Shown one piece after another: positions 17,685 through 25,313 of a stretch of 25,313 nt of DNA (position 1 is the first letter of the stretch; every line of letters starts with the position of its first letter). Source of the DNA: Methylophilaceae bacterium (GTDB lineage Bacteria; Pseudomonadota; Gammaproteobacteria; Burkholderiales; Methylophilaceae); the NCBI GenBank assembly GCA_003533095.1, contig DOEL01000019.1, positions 1-25,313 on the forward strand. The letters run 5' to 3'. A program made the position numbers and the translations under genes. The notes below the pieces were generated by a model that saw only the letters and a list, made by a program, of their open reading frames with translations, ran no database searches and had not been told where the DNA came from.

Positions 17685-18836
17685 ATGTTTGAAGTTGTTG
17701 ATAGCAAATCACAAAATGCCATCATAAAAGTCATAGGTGTAGGTGGCTGTGGTGGGAATGCTATTGATCATATGATCGATAAGAATTTAATGGGCGTTGA
17801 ATTCATCTGTGCTAATACCGATATGCAGGCTTTGAAAAAAAGTCGCGCAAGTCATATCTTGCAAATTGGACAAGCAATGACAAAAGGGCTAGGTGCTGGA
17901 GCTAAACCCGAAATTGGAAAACAAGCAGCTATAGATGATAAAGAAAAAATTATTAGTGCCATTCAAGGTGCTGATATGTTATTCATAACTGCAGGGATGG
18001 GTGGCGGAACAGGTACAGGTGCTGCACCCGTTATTGCTCAAATTGCGAAAGAATTAGGTATTTTAACGATTGCAGTTGTCACAAAACCTTTTTTATTTGA
18101 AGGTAAAAGAACAGCAATAGCTGCAGATGGTATTGATGAATTAGTTCAGCATGTAGATTCTTTAATTGTCATTCCAAATGAAAAATTAATGGAAGTATTG
18201 GGCGAACATATTCCGTTTTTAGAGGCCTTTAACGCAGCCAATGATGTATTACATAATGCCGTATCAGGTATTTCAGAAATTATTAATAGCCCAGGATTAG
18301 TTAACGTCGACTTTGCTGATGTGAAGACGGTAATGGGTGAAATGGGTATGGCTATGATTGGTTCTGGCGTCGCTCAAGGTGAGCATCGCGCATATAAAGC
18401 ATCCCAAGCTGCGGTAGCAAGCCCACTTTTAGAGGATGTAAATTTAGTAAATGCGCGCGGTGTATTAGTAAACATTTCTGCAAGCAGTAAATTTACGCTG
18501 AAGGAATATCATGAGGTTATGGAGACAATTAAACAGTTTGCAGCAATTGATGCTACTGTAATTGTTGGTAACGTGATTGATGAAGCTATGGGAGATTCTA
18601 TTCGAGTCACTGTAGTAGCAACAGGGCTAGCTCAAAATATAAAGCAGAGAATGCCTCGTATCGAGCCTAAGCCAATTACGCAAAATAGAATATCTGTGAC
18701 AGAAGATGAGTCTATGAACGATGATGAGCTTAATGTGTTTAGTTCAAATGAGAATAGAGCTCAGGTTGAAATTATGAAAATGTCTGGTATGGAAGAATAT
18801 GATATACCTGCCTTTTTAAGAAAAAAAGGCGAATAA
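17685..18836 (+). CDS. ftsZ: Cell division GTPase FtsZ
   Basis: FtsZ is the tubulin-like GTPase that forms the division ring. It has 383 residues, equal to the E. coli length. The nucleotide-binding GVGGCGGNA is near residues 18-26, the tubulin signature GGGTGTG is at 106-112, and the T7-loop NVDFADVK follows. The C-terminal peptide EYDIPAFLRKK, which binds FtsA and other partners, is canonical. The open frame extends to a TTG at 17673, but GGAG at 17675-17678 is the SD for ATG 17685, which gives the expected N-terminus. Unlike most junctions here, it does not overlap its upstream neighbour, consistent with independent strong initiation. Confidence 0.98.
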   Translation: MFEVVDSKSQNAIIKVIGVGGCGGNAIDHMIDKNLMGVEFICANTDMQALKKSRASHILQIGQAMTKGLGAGAKPEIGKQAAIDDKEKIISAIQGADMLFITAGMGGGTGTGAAPVIAQIAKELGILTIAVVTKPFLFEGKRTAIAADGIDELVQHVDSLIVIPNEKLMEVLGEHIPFLEAFNAANDVLHNAVSGISEIINSPGLVNVDFADVKTVMGEMGMAMIGSGVAQGEHRAYKASQAAVASPLLEDVNLVNARGVLVNISASSKFTLKEYHEVMETIKQFAAIDATVIVGNVIDEAMGDSIRVTVVATGLAQNIKQRMPRIEPKPITQNRISVTEDESMNDDELNVFSSNENRAQVEIMKMSGMEEYDIPAFLRKKGE

Positions 18837-18842
18837 GAATTA

Positions 18843-19796
18843 ATGATTAAACAGAGAACTATTCAAAAATCTGTCCAGACTTCCGGAGTGGGTCTTCATA
18901 ATGGTGAAAAAGTAATAATGACCCTCAAGCCTGCTGAAGTTGATCAGGGTATTATTTTTCGTAGAATTGATCAAAAGAAAAATCATGAGGTGAGAGTAAG
19001 TCCTGAAGCGGTGAAGGATACGAAGATGTGTTCAGCTATTGGGCAAGATACATCGCGAGTAGCAACAGTTGAACATTTAATGTCGGCATTATCTGCTGCT
19101 GGTATTGATAATATTGTGATCGAATTAAATGGCTCCGAAGTTCCAATTATGGATGGGAGTTCAATTCCTTTTATTTATCTACTTCAAACTGCAAAAATTA
19201 AAGAGCAAGATGCTCCCAAAAAATTTTTAATAATTAATGATGTGATAGAAGTTAAAGATAAGGATAAATGGGCAAGATTCGAACCCTATGAAGGATTTAA
19301 AGTTGACTTTACGATAGACTTCCCTCATCCAGTATTTAATGAGTCAACCAATAAAGTTGCTTTAGATTTTTATGATGAATCCTATGTAACCGAAATCAGT
19401 CGAGCACGAACGTTTGGATTTATGCAAGAAGTTGAATATTTAAGAGCGAATGGATTGGCTAGAGGTGGATCGCTTGATAATGCGATTGTTTTAGATGAGT
19501 ATAAAATTATTAACTCAGATGGACTTCGCTACAACGATGAATTTGTGCGACATAAAATACTCGACGCTGTTGGCGATCTTTATATGTTAGGTTATTCAAT
19601 CATAGGCATTTTTAAAGCATATAAATCAGGCCATGAGTTAAATAATAAATTATTACTTGCATTATTATCAAATAAAAAAAGCTGGAGTCTAACGACTTTA
19701 GATAGCAAAGATCCTAAGACTTCAAATTTGGCATCACGCTATATAAATTCTAAGAGCGAAATTTTAAATCAAGCAATAGCGGGAGTTTACCAATGA
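18843..19796 (+). CDS. lpxC: UDP-3-O-acyl-GlcNAc deacetylase
   Basis: LpxC is the zinc deacetylase that commits UDP-3-O-acyl-GlcNAc to lipid A synthesis. It has 317 residues (E. coli 305). The family N-terminus QRTIQKSVQTSGVGLHNG, E77-H78 in VEHLMSALS, the block IMDGSS, and the ligands H237, D241 (RHKILDAVGDL) and catalytic H264 (SGHELNN) are all present. Its presence shows an outer membrane with lipopolysaccharide. It closes the dcw cluster, six bases after ftsZ, and its stop overlaps a small membrane-protein gene as ATGA. Confidence 0.97.
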   Translation: MIKQRTIQKSVQTSGVGLHNGEKVIMTLKPAEVDQGIIFRRIDQKKNHEVRVSPEAVKDTKMCSAIGQDTSRVATVEHLMSALSAAGIDNIVIELNGSEVPIMDGSSIPFIYLLQTAKIKEQDAPKKFLIINDVIEVKDKDKWARFEPYEGFKVDFTIDFPHPVFNESTNKVALDFYDESYVTEISRARTFGFMQEVEYLRANGLARGGSLDNAIVLDEYKIINSDGLRYNDEFVRHKILDAVGDLYMLGYSIIGIFKAYKSGHELNNKLLLALLSNKKSWSLTTLDSKDPKTSNLASRYINSKSEILNQAIAGVYQ

Positions 19797-19954
19797 ATAT
19801 TTTAAGATTTTGTATCTTTTTATTGCTCGCAATATTAGTAGCTTTAACTTTTTTATATTTGAATACAAAGAATAAGAAATATATAAAGTATTTAAAGCTT
19901 ACAACTAACATCACATTAATTTTGATTCTTATATTTATAATAAGAATGCTTTGA
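19793..19954 (+). CDS. Small two-helix membrane protein, unknown function
   Basis: This 53-codon frame begins with an ATG that overlaps the lpxC stop (ATGA), the same coupling seen at most dcw junctions, and ends seven bases before the next gene. It therefore fills an otherwise unusual 165-base gap. The product has two hydrophobic segments, about residues 4-23 and 37-50, with a lysine-rich link (NTKNKKYIKYLK) between them, so both ends may face the same side with the link in the cytoplasm. I recognise no family. Coding is inferred from overlap, spacing and membrane-helix composition, and an AT-rich spacer giving such a peptide by chance is possible. Confidence 0.65.
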   Translation: MNILRFCIFLLLAILVALTFLYLNTKNKKYIKYLKLTTNITLILILIFIIRML

Positions 19955-19961
19955 GATCATC

Positions 19962-20912
19962 GTGTTGCAATCAAAAAGAACAATTGCAATTTTTGGCGCT
20001 TCTGGCTTTTTAGGCTCTAGTATTGTTTTAGCCCTTAATCAATCTAATTACCGCCTTAAATTATTTTCACGAAACAAAGAAAAAATTAAATTTTGGACAG
20101 TGAATCCAAATATCCAAATATTTAACTTAAACCTTGATGATCTCACGCAAATAAAAAAAGATTTAAAAAATACAGATGCTGTCATTAACCTTTTAGGGAT
20201 TCTTCATCAGTCAAAAAAAGATTCTTTTGATAAGATTCATCATCTTTGGCCAAGTTACTTAGCTAAAATTCTTAAAGACATGGGGATTAAAAGGCTTATA
20301 CATATTAGCGCCTTGGGCGCAGGTGCTAAAACATCTAGTTTATATCTCAGATCAAAGGCTCTTGGTGAGACAGCATTACTTAAACAAAAAGATTTAAATT
20401 TAACTGTATTAAAACCCTCTATTATTTTTGGACCAAAAGATAGTTTTATAAATATGTTTAGGATGCTTGTGAAGTGGCTTCCTATCATTGTTCTAATATC
20501 CCCTCAATCCAAATTTCAACCGATTTATATTGAAGATGTTTCAAAAGTGATTATTAAATGTCTTTGGGATAAAAAAACTTATGGGAAAGTTTACGAACTA
20601 GGTGGTCCGCAAGTTTATTCGCTTAAAGAAATTATTAGATTAATTATTAAGTCGGAAAAAATACAACGATTCATTATTCCACTTAATAAACCTCTTTCAT
20701 TTATGTTTGCATTTAGTATGGAAATGTTGCCAATAAAAATACTGACTCGAGATAACTGGAGATCAATGCAAACTGATAATATTGTAAGTCCTCAGTATAA
20801 AGCCCCTTATCAATACTCTCTTCAGCGATTAGAGCGTTATCTAGAAAATAAAAAAAGTAGAGCACCAATGCGGGCTAAATATAATTTTTACAGAAGTAAA
20901 TCTGGCCGATAA
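19962..20912 (+). CDS. NDUFA9-like NAD(P)-binding SDR protein
   Basis: This is an atypical short-chain dehydrogenase of the NDUFA9-like (complex I 39-kDa subunit) group; its substrate is unknown. The 316-residue protein has the dinucleotide loop FGASGFLGSSI near residues 12-22, INLLGILH after the fourth strand, HISALGAGAK, and YLRSKALGE, which fits the YxxxK active-site spacing. KPSIIFGP and FQPIYIEDV follow, as in this family. The start is GTG at 19962, or TTG three bases later, with only a weak SD. It abuts cca directly (TAAATG), so the two are probably co-translated. The pairing of such a gene with cca occurs in Betaproteobacteria (recalled, not checked). Confidence 0.85.
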   Translation: MLQSKRTIAIFGASGFLGSSIVLALNQSNYRLKLFSRNKEKIKFWTVNPNIQIFNLNLDDLTQIKKDLKNTDAVINLLGILHQSKKDSFDKIHHLWPSYLAKILKDMGIKRLIHISALGAGAKTSSLYLRSKALGETALLKQKDLNLTVLKPSIIFGPKDSFINMFRMLVKWLPIIVLISPQSKFQPIYIEDVSKVIIKCLWDKKTYGKVYELGGPQVYSLKEIIRLIIKSEKIQRFIIPLNKPLSFMFAFSMEMLPIKILTRDNWRSMQTDNIVSPQYKAPYQYSLQRLERYLENKKSRAPMRAKYNFYRSKSGR

Positions 20913-22037
20913 ATGAAAATATACCTTGTAGGTGGTGCTGTGCGGGACCAGATCATGGGCTTAGCAGTTAAAGATAAAGACTATGTGGTTGTAGGATCCA
21001 CTTTTAAAGAAATGGTCAAATTAGGTTATAAGCCTATAGGTAAAGATTTTCCAGTTTTTTTACACCCCAAAACACATAATGAATACGCGCTAGCAAGAAC
21101 AGAACGCAAAGTTTCGAGAGGATATAAAGGGTTTAGAATCTACGCTTCAAAAGAAGTAACTTTAGAGGAAGATCTTAAGCGTAGGGATCTCACAATTAAT
21201 GCTATTGCAAAGGATGCAAGAGGTCAGTTTATTGATCCCTTTCATGGTATTAAGGATATAAAAAATAAAGTTTTACGTCATGTGAGTTCTGCTTTTGTGG
21301 AAGACCCTATTCGTGTATTGCGTATAGCTCGATTTTCTGCCCGATTTCATCAGTTTAAAATACACCCCAAAACAGAATCGATTCTCAAGCAGATTGTAAG
21401 AAATAAAGAAATAGAAGCTGTGGCATCAGAGAGAATTTGGCACGAATTATTCGTTGGTTTTTCTGAAAAAAAATCATATCTAATGATTGAAGTTCTTCAT
21501 AAATGTGGGGCGCTTAAATTATTACTTCCGGAAATGAATTATATAAAGCACAAACATTCTATAAAAAAGAGTTTTGAATATGCACTCAAATCAAAATATT
21601 CCCCTGAAATTAAAGCAGCTTTATTCTTTATGTATCTCTACCCTTTAAGACTTAATGGTAGCCTTGAGGAAGAAATTTATACAAGACTATCTGTACCGAA
21701 TGCAGTAAAAAAATTAACTCAAAAGACAATTTCAAATTTATCGGATTTAAAAGAATTTAAGAAACTTAAATCTCGCCAAATTTTAGATTTGATTTACAAA
21801 ATGGATTTATTTAGAAATCCAGATACTTTTTCAGATATGATGAAAATCTTTGAGGCTTTTATTAGCAGCCAGCCAGCCCAATTAAAAACAGCCCAAACAA
21901 CTCTGAAATCCTTAAAGAAGTATCTAAAACATCTTAATAAATTAAATCTTGCTTTAATTAGTCAGAATAAGCATGGTTTAGATATTAAAGATGCGATTTA
22001 TGAGGCACGCTTGGAAGTATTAAAAAAACTTATCTAG
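20913..22037 (+). CDS. cca: CCA-adding tRNA nucleotidyltransferase
   Basis: This enzyme adds or repairs the 3' CCA end of tRNAs without a template. It has 374 residues (E. coli 412). The class II catalytic GGAVRD and D21-x-D23 (VKDKDYVVVG) are intact. LARTERK, the RRDLTINAIA block and EDPIRVLRIARFSARF define the nucleotide-binding and neck parts. The C-terminal HD phosphohydrolase domain of the E. coli type is degraded: where HDLGK would be expected (about residues 238-244) the sequence reads FFMYLYP. Nucleotidyltransferase activity should remain; the 2',3'-cyclic phosphodiesterase and phosphatase activities probably do not. It starts at the base after the preceding stop. Confidence 0.95.
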   Translation: MKIYLVGGAVRDQIMGLAVKDKDYVVVGSTFKEMVKLGYKPIGKDFPVFLHPKTHNEYALARTERKVSRGYKGFRIYASKEVTLEEDLKRRDLTINAIAKDARGQFIDPFHGIKDIKNKVLRHVSSAFVEDPIRVLRIARFSARFHQFKIHPKTESILKQIVRNKEIEAVASERIWHELFVGFSEKKSYLMIEVLHKCGALKLLLPEMNYIKHKHSIKKSFEYALKSKYSPEIKAALFFMYLYPLRLNGSLEEEIYTRLSVPNAVKKLTQKTISNLSDLKEFKKLKSRQILDLIYKMDLFRNPDTFSDMMKIFEAFISSQPAQLKTAQTTLKSLKKYLKHLNKLNLALISQNKHGLDIKDAIYEARLEVLKKLI

Positions 22038-22042
22038 CAGCT

Positions 22043-22660
22043 CTATCTCAACTGAGTAATTTTTGTAATGCGCTTGCCTACAAAAATTGTTTTTTTATTT
22101 TGCTTGGATACTAGAATTGTTTTCATACCAATTTTGTAAGCAGTTTTTAAATTAGCAAGATCATCTTCCACCATGACACATTGATGTGCTTTTTTCCCAA
22201 GTCGCCTTAAGATTTTCATGAATGCAAAGATTGATGGCTTAGGATTATATCGAGTTGACTCTATACTATAGACTGCAGAAAAATATTTTTGAATATTGAG
22301 TGATTTAATAATTGCAATTGCATAGTGAAGCGGGGCATTTGTAAAAATAATTTTTTGCCCTTTAATTTTTTTTAAAGTATTTTTCAGGCTATGGGATTGT
22401 TTTACAAATTTTGATAGCTCTTCTGCATCGTGTGTGTTAAGTAAAAATTCTTTTGGGTCAACACGGTGATTTTCCATCAAACCTTTTAAAGTTGCGCCAT
22501 AAACTTTCCAATATTGATCGCGAAGTTCATGCGCATCTTGATGGCTAATTTTAAGTTTCTGCTCGACATAGGCAGTCATCGATTGATTAATACATGGAAA
22601 AATTTTTGAGCTTGCGTCGTGAAGTGTATCGTCTAAATCAAAAATCCAAATTTTAGACAA
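22043..22660 (-). CDS. HAD-family pyrimidine 5'-nucleotidase-like protein
   Basis: This is a cytoplasmic haloacid-dehalogenase phosphatase of the SDT1/pyrimidine 5'-nucleotidase group. It has 205 residues. The nucleophile motif is F7-D8-L-D10-D-T-L, followed by an alpha-helical cap (about 18-85), IIFTNAP as motif II, a conserved lysine in NPKPSIF, and MVEDDLANLKTA as motif IV. The start is a TTG immediately after the argB stop, with AAGG eight bases before it. A HAD gene next to argB is common in Betaproteobacteria and suggests a co-transcribed unit, but does not prove a role in arginine synthesis. Its 3' end is only five bases from that of cca, which runs the other way. Confidence 0.88.
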   Translation of the reverse strand: MSKIWIFDLDDTLHDASSKIFPCINQSMTAYVEQKLKISHQDAHELRDQYWKVYGATLKGLMENHRVDPKEFLLNTHDAEELSKFVKQSHSLKNTLKKIKGQKIIFTNAPLHYAIAIIKSLNIQKYFSAVYSIESTRYNPKPSIFAFMKILRRLGKKAHQCVMVEDDLANLKTAYKIGMKTILVSKQNKKTIFVGKRITKITQLR

Positions 22661-23563
<903 letters not shown>

Positions 23564-23571
23564 TTAAGATT

Positions 23572-25125
23572 TTAAAGCTTTTTAATAAAAAATTTTGAAT
23601 TTCTTTCTGGTAGGTAAGACTCTAATCTTTTTTTAGGAAGTTTTTGAATACTTTCTTCCTTAAAACCTTTTTCGATAAACCAGTGTTCAGTTCTTGTTGT
23701 AAGCGCAAATAAATATTTATAACTTTTCTCTCGGGCCATTTCTTCACAATAGCTATAAAGTTTTGAACCAAACCCTTTTGATTGGTAGTTTTTGTTAATT
23801 GCGAAGCATGCAAATTCAACATGATCGTTATATGGGTATAAAGCAGCACAACCGATAATTTTTTTGTCATGTTCAATGACAAAAAAATTCTCAATATCAT
23901 GATCAATTCGCTCTTTACCTCTTTTAATGAGATAACCCCCTGCCTCTAATGGATTGATGAGTTTGTGAATACCTTTAACATCATTATGATTCGCCTGTCT
24001 AATTGTATCGAGAGCTTTTTCTGTAATTACAGTACCAACACCTTCATCTGTAAATAACTCCTGAAGAATAGCACCATCTATATGCCGATTAATTAAATGA
24101 ATTTTATGAATACCTGCTTCGGAAGCTTTGATAGCAATTTCCAGAAGATCGAGTTCGTTCGAATTAATATTGATAAGATCATTTTTTTTTGGATTATTTT
24201 TTGCGATACTTTTATAGAGGTTGACAGCTTTTTCTAAAGTCATTTCGTGAAGTAACTCATTTCTTAAATTAAAAATACCATCAGAATCTATAAGAAGAAT
24301 CAGTTTATCTGCTTCAAGTGCGATTGATGTTTTGAGTGCAACATCTTCCATTGTGAGATTAAACACCTCCCCTGTCGGTGAATATCCAATAGGAGATATG
24401 ACAACTAATTCTTTGTTATCTAATTTTTTTTTAATCGCGGCACTATCAATTTTTCTTACTTCACCGGTATGTTGCATGTCAACGCCATCGATGACACCCA
24501 AAGGTTTCGCCGTAATAAAGTTTCCGCTAGAAACTTTAATGTCGCTTCCTGCCATCGGTGAGTTTAAAAGACTTGAAGAAAGTGTGGATTCAATATTAAT
24601 TTTAATGAGACCATTGGCTTCTTTAACAGCCTCCATGGCCAAATCATCAGTCACACGAACGTTTTGCACAAGCTGGGTTGAGATTTTTTTTTCTTTAAGT
24701 TTTTGATCGATTTGAGGTCTCGCGCCATGGACAAGCACAATTTTGACGTTTAAACAGGTTAATAAATTGATGTCGTGAGAGAGTGCGGTAAATTGATCTT
24801 CATCGAGAAGCTCCCCTCCAAAAGCAATGACAAATGTTTTATTGCTAAATGTGTTGATATAGGGGGCTGCTAACCTAAACCATTTTGCAAATGTTTGGCT
24901 ATCTAATTTTTGAATGGGGTTAGGGGAAGTCTTATTTTGAAAAAGACTAGATGGGGTGCAATTAAGCACTTCACATATTTTGAGTAATTGTGCTTCACTG
25001 ACGTTCTGGGCACCTCTTTCTATTCTAGAGAGATTGCCAGGATCGCTTGCAATTTTTTCTGCTAATACTTGAAGGGTGAGCCCTAAAGACTTCCTTCTTT
25101 TTCTGATTGATTCGCCAAGTGACAT
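23572..25125 (-). CDS. argA: HTH-fused N-acetylglutamate synthase (ArgA)
   Basis: The enzyme part acetylates glutamate with acetyl-CoA, the first step of arginine synthesis. It has 517 residues against 443 for E. coli ArgA; the extra part is at the N-terminus. Residues 4-62 form an XRE/Cro-type helix-turn-helix (SIRKRRKSLGLTLQVLAEKI, then DPGNLSRIERG as the recognition helix). A short proline-bearing link (63-72) leads to the amino-acid-kinase-like domain (about 73-360: AFGGELLDE, LVHGARPQID, NVRVTDDLAM, ELFTDEGVGT). A GNAT domain follows (from about 368; Q448-SKGFG-453 binds acetyl-CoA; LTTRTEHWF at 475-483 is an ArgA signature). The frame is unbroken; the only nearby alternative is GTG at 24969-24967, inside the HTH. 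No SD precedes the ATG. The fusion is directly seen; regulation is inferred. Confidence 0.93.
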   Translation of the reverse strand: MSLGESIRKRRKSLGLTLQVLAEKIASDPGNLSRIERGAQNVSEAQLLKICEVLNCTPSSLFQNKTSPNPIQKLDSQTFAKWFRLAAPYINTFSNKTFVIAFGGELLDEDQFTALSHDINLLTCLNVKIVLVHGARPQIDQKLKEKKISTQLVQNVRVTDDLAMEAVKEANGLIKINIESTLSSSLLNSPMAGSDIKVSSGNFITAKPLGVIDGVDMQHTGEVRKIDSAAIKKKLDNKELVVISPIGYSPTGEVFNLTMEDVALKTSIALEADKLILLIDSDGIFNLRNELLHEMTLEKAVNLYKSIAKNNPKKNDLININSNELDLLEIAIKASEAGIHKIHLINRHIDGAILQELFTDEGVGTVITEKALDTIRQANHNDVKGIHKLINPLEAGGYLIKRGKERIDHDIENFFVIEHDKKIIGCAALYPYNDHVEFACFAINKNYQSKGFGSKLYSYCEEMAREKSYKYLFALTTRTEHWFIEKGFKEESIQKLPKKRLESYLPERNSKFFIKKL

Positions 25126-25152
25126 AAGGTAATAATTTGCTTAAAACACATA

Positions 25153-25173
25153 TTTTACATGTATTTTTTACAT
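25153..25173 (-). repeat. Direct repeat in the argA leader, candidate operator
   Basis: Read on the - strand, ATGTAAAA occurs at 25173-25166 and again at 25160-25153, 13 bases start to start. The second copy overlaps the palindrome TACATGTA (25156-25163). They lie between the probable -10 and the argA start, in non-coding DNA. A DNA-binding N-terminus on ArgA makes this a natural place for self-regulation. AT-rich sequence makes chance repeats easy, so the call is tentative. Confidence 0.35.
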
Positions 25174-25177
25174 TAAT

Positions 25178-25206
25178 ACTATAATTTTTGCGTTTTATGC
25201 AAAATC
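25178..25206 (-). promoter_or_regulatory. Possible argA promoter
   Basis: On the - strand TATAGT (25183-25178) is a good -10 element. Seventeen bases upstream is GATTTT (25206-25201), a weak -35 lying within the end of rsmE. Transcription would start near 25171, leaving a leader of about 46 bases with the direct repeats in it. Alternatively argA is read only from an rsmE promoter outside the window. Confidence 0.35.
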
Positions 25207-25313
25207 ACCCCATAAATTTTGCAAAATAGACAGAGCTACAATAGGTGCTGTTTCCGTTCTTAATATTCTTTGGCCAAAATTGATTGGGATAAAAGCATGA
25301 TTTATAGCTAGGG
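25195..25313 (-). CDS. rsmE: 16S rRNA (uracil-1498-N3)-methyltransferase, 3' end
   Basis: Only the last 38 sense codons are in the window; the gene begins beyond the right edge. RsmE is a SPOUT-fold, SAM-dependent enzyme that methylates N3 of U1498 in 16S rRNA. The tail FGQRILRTETAPIVALSILQ, followed by NLWGDFA, matches the conserved RsmE C-terminus (L-R-x-E-T-A, SAM-binding knot). The stop is at 25197-25195, 69 bases before the argA start, on the same strand, so rsmE is probably the gene upstream of argA in the transcript. Confidence 0.88.
   Translation of the reverse strand, partial: LAINHAFIPINFGQRILRTETAPIVALSILQNLWGDFA

Noticed and set aside
22043-22075. CTCA/TGAG followed by a short T-run as a terminator between cca and the HAD gene
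   Set aside because: The stem has at most four pairs with a two-base loop and lies inside the HAD gene's coding end; too weak.
24967-24969. Internal GTG that could start a plain ArgA without the HTH
   Set aside because: It falls within the last HTH helix and has no clear SD, and the HTH part is coding-like in the same frame. It would also make an odd 11-residue leader. Not excluded as a minor product.
25216-25227. Perfect 12-bp palindrome ATTTTGCAAAAT, with a related TTTTGC/GCAAAA pair at 25186-25204 and TGCAAAAT repeated 22 bp apart, upstream of argA
   Set aside because: The palindrome lies in the coding end of rsmE, where it spells the conserved Ile-Leu-Gln-Asn, and the other pair spans its stop. 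Protein coding and AT bias explain most of it, so I do not call it an operator, although it sits near the possible argA promoter.

Overview
The window is AT-rich, tightly packed bacterial DNA. lpxC (lipid A synthesis), a meso-diaminopimelate-type murE and a type A RNase P RNA all point to a Gram-negative proteobacterium. The short FtsL, ArgB with an N-terminal helix, and the rsmE-argA-argB-nucleotidase set resemble Betaproteobacteria. Low GC and 1-11 base gene overlaps suggest a streamlined lineage, perhaps a small-genome Methylophilaceae; that placement is inference, since no marker gene settles it.

Layout. Positions 44-1078 hold pyrC (pyrimidine synthesis), followed by an unusually small RNase P RNA gene (rnpB, about 1139-1425) and its terminator. 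A regulatory stretch of about 120 bases follows, with a promoter, three 10-bp-spaced MraZ-type boxes and an inverted repeat. From 1635 to 19796 all genes run on the + strand as one division and cell-wall (dcw) cluster: mraZ, rsmH, ftsL, ftsI, murE, murF, mraY, murD, ftsW, murG, murC, murB, ddl, ftsQ, ftsA, ftsZ, lpxC. Most neighbours overlap, and I see no terminator inside the cluster. Together they build UDP-MurNAc-pentapeptide, turn it into lipid I and lipid II, polymerise and cross-link septal peptidoglycan, and assemble the FtsZ ring. The run continues with an unlisted 53-residue membrane protein (19793-19954), an NDUFA9-like NAD(P)-binding protein, and cca (tRNA CCA addition).

From 22043 to the right edge, genes run on the - strand. 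In transcription order they are rsmE (3' end only), argA, argB and a HAD-family nucleotidase. ArgA and ArgB catalyse the first two steps of arginine synthesis.

The most unusual item is argA: it encodes N-acetylglutamate synthase fused in frame behind an XRE/Cro-type helix-turn-helix domain. Repeats lie in the short leader just upstream. This suggests an enzyme that may also sense arginine and act as a transcription factor on its own operon. Secondary points of interest are the miniaturised RNase P RNA, the inverted repeat before mraZ, the small membrane protein overlapping lpxC, and a Cca whose HD phosphohydrolase motif has been lost.
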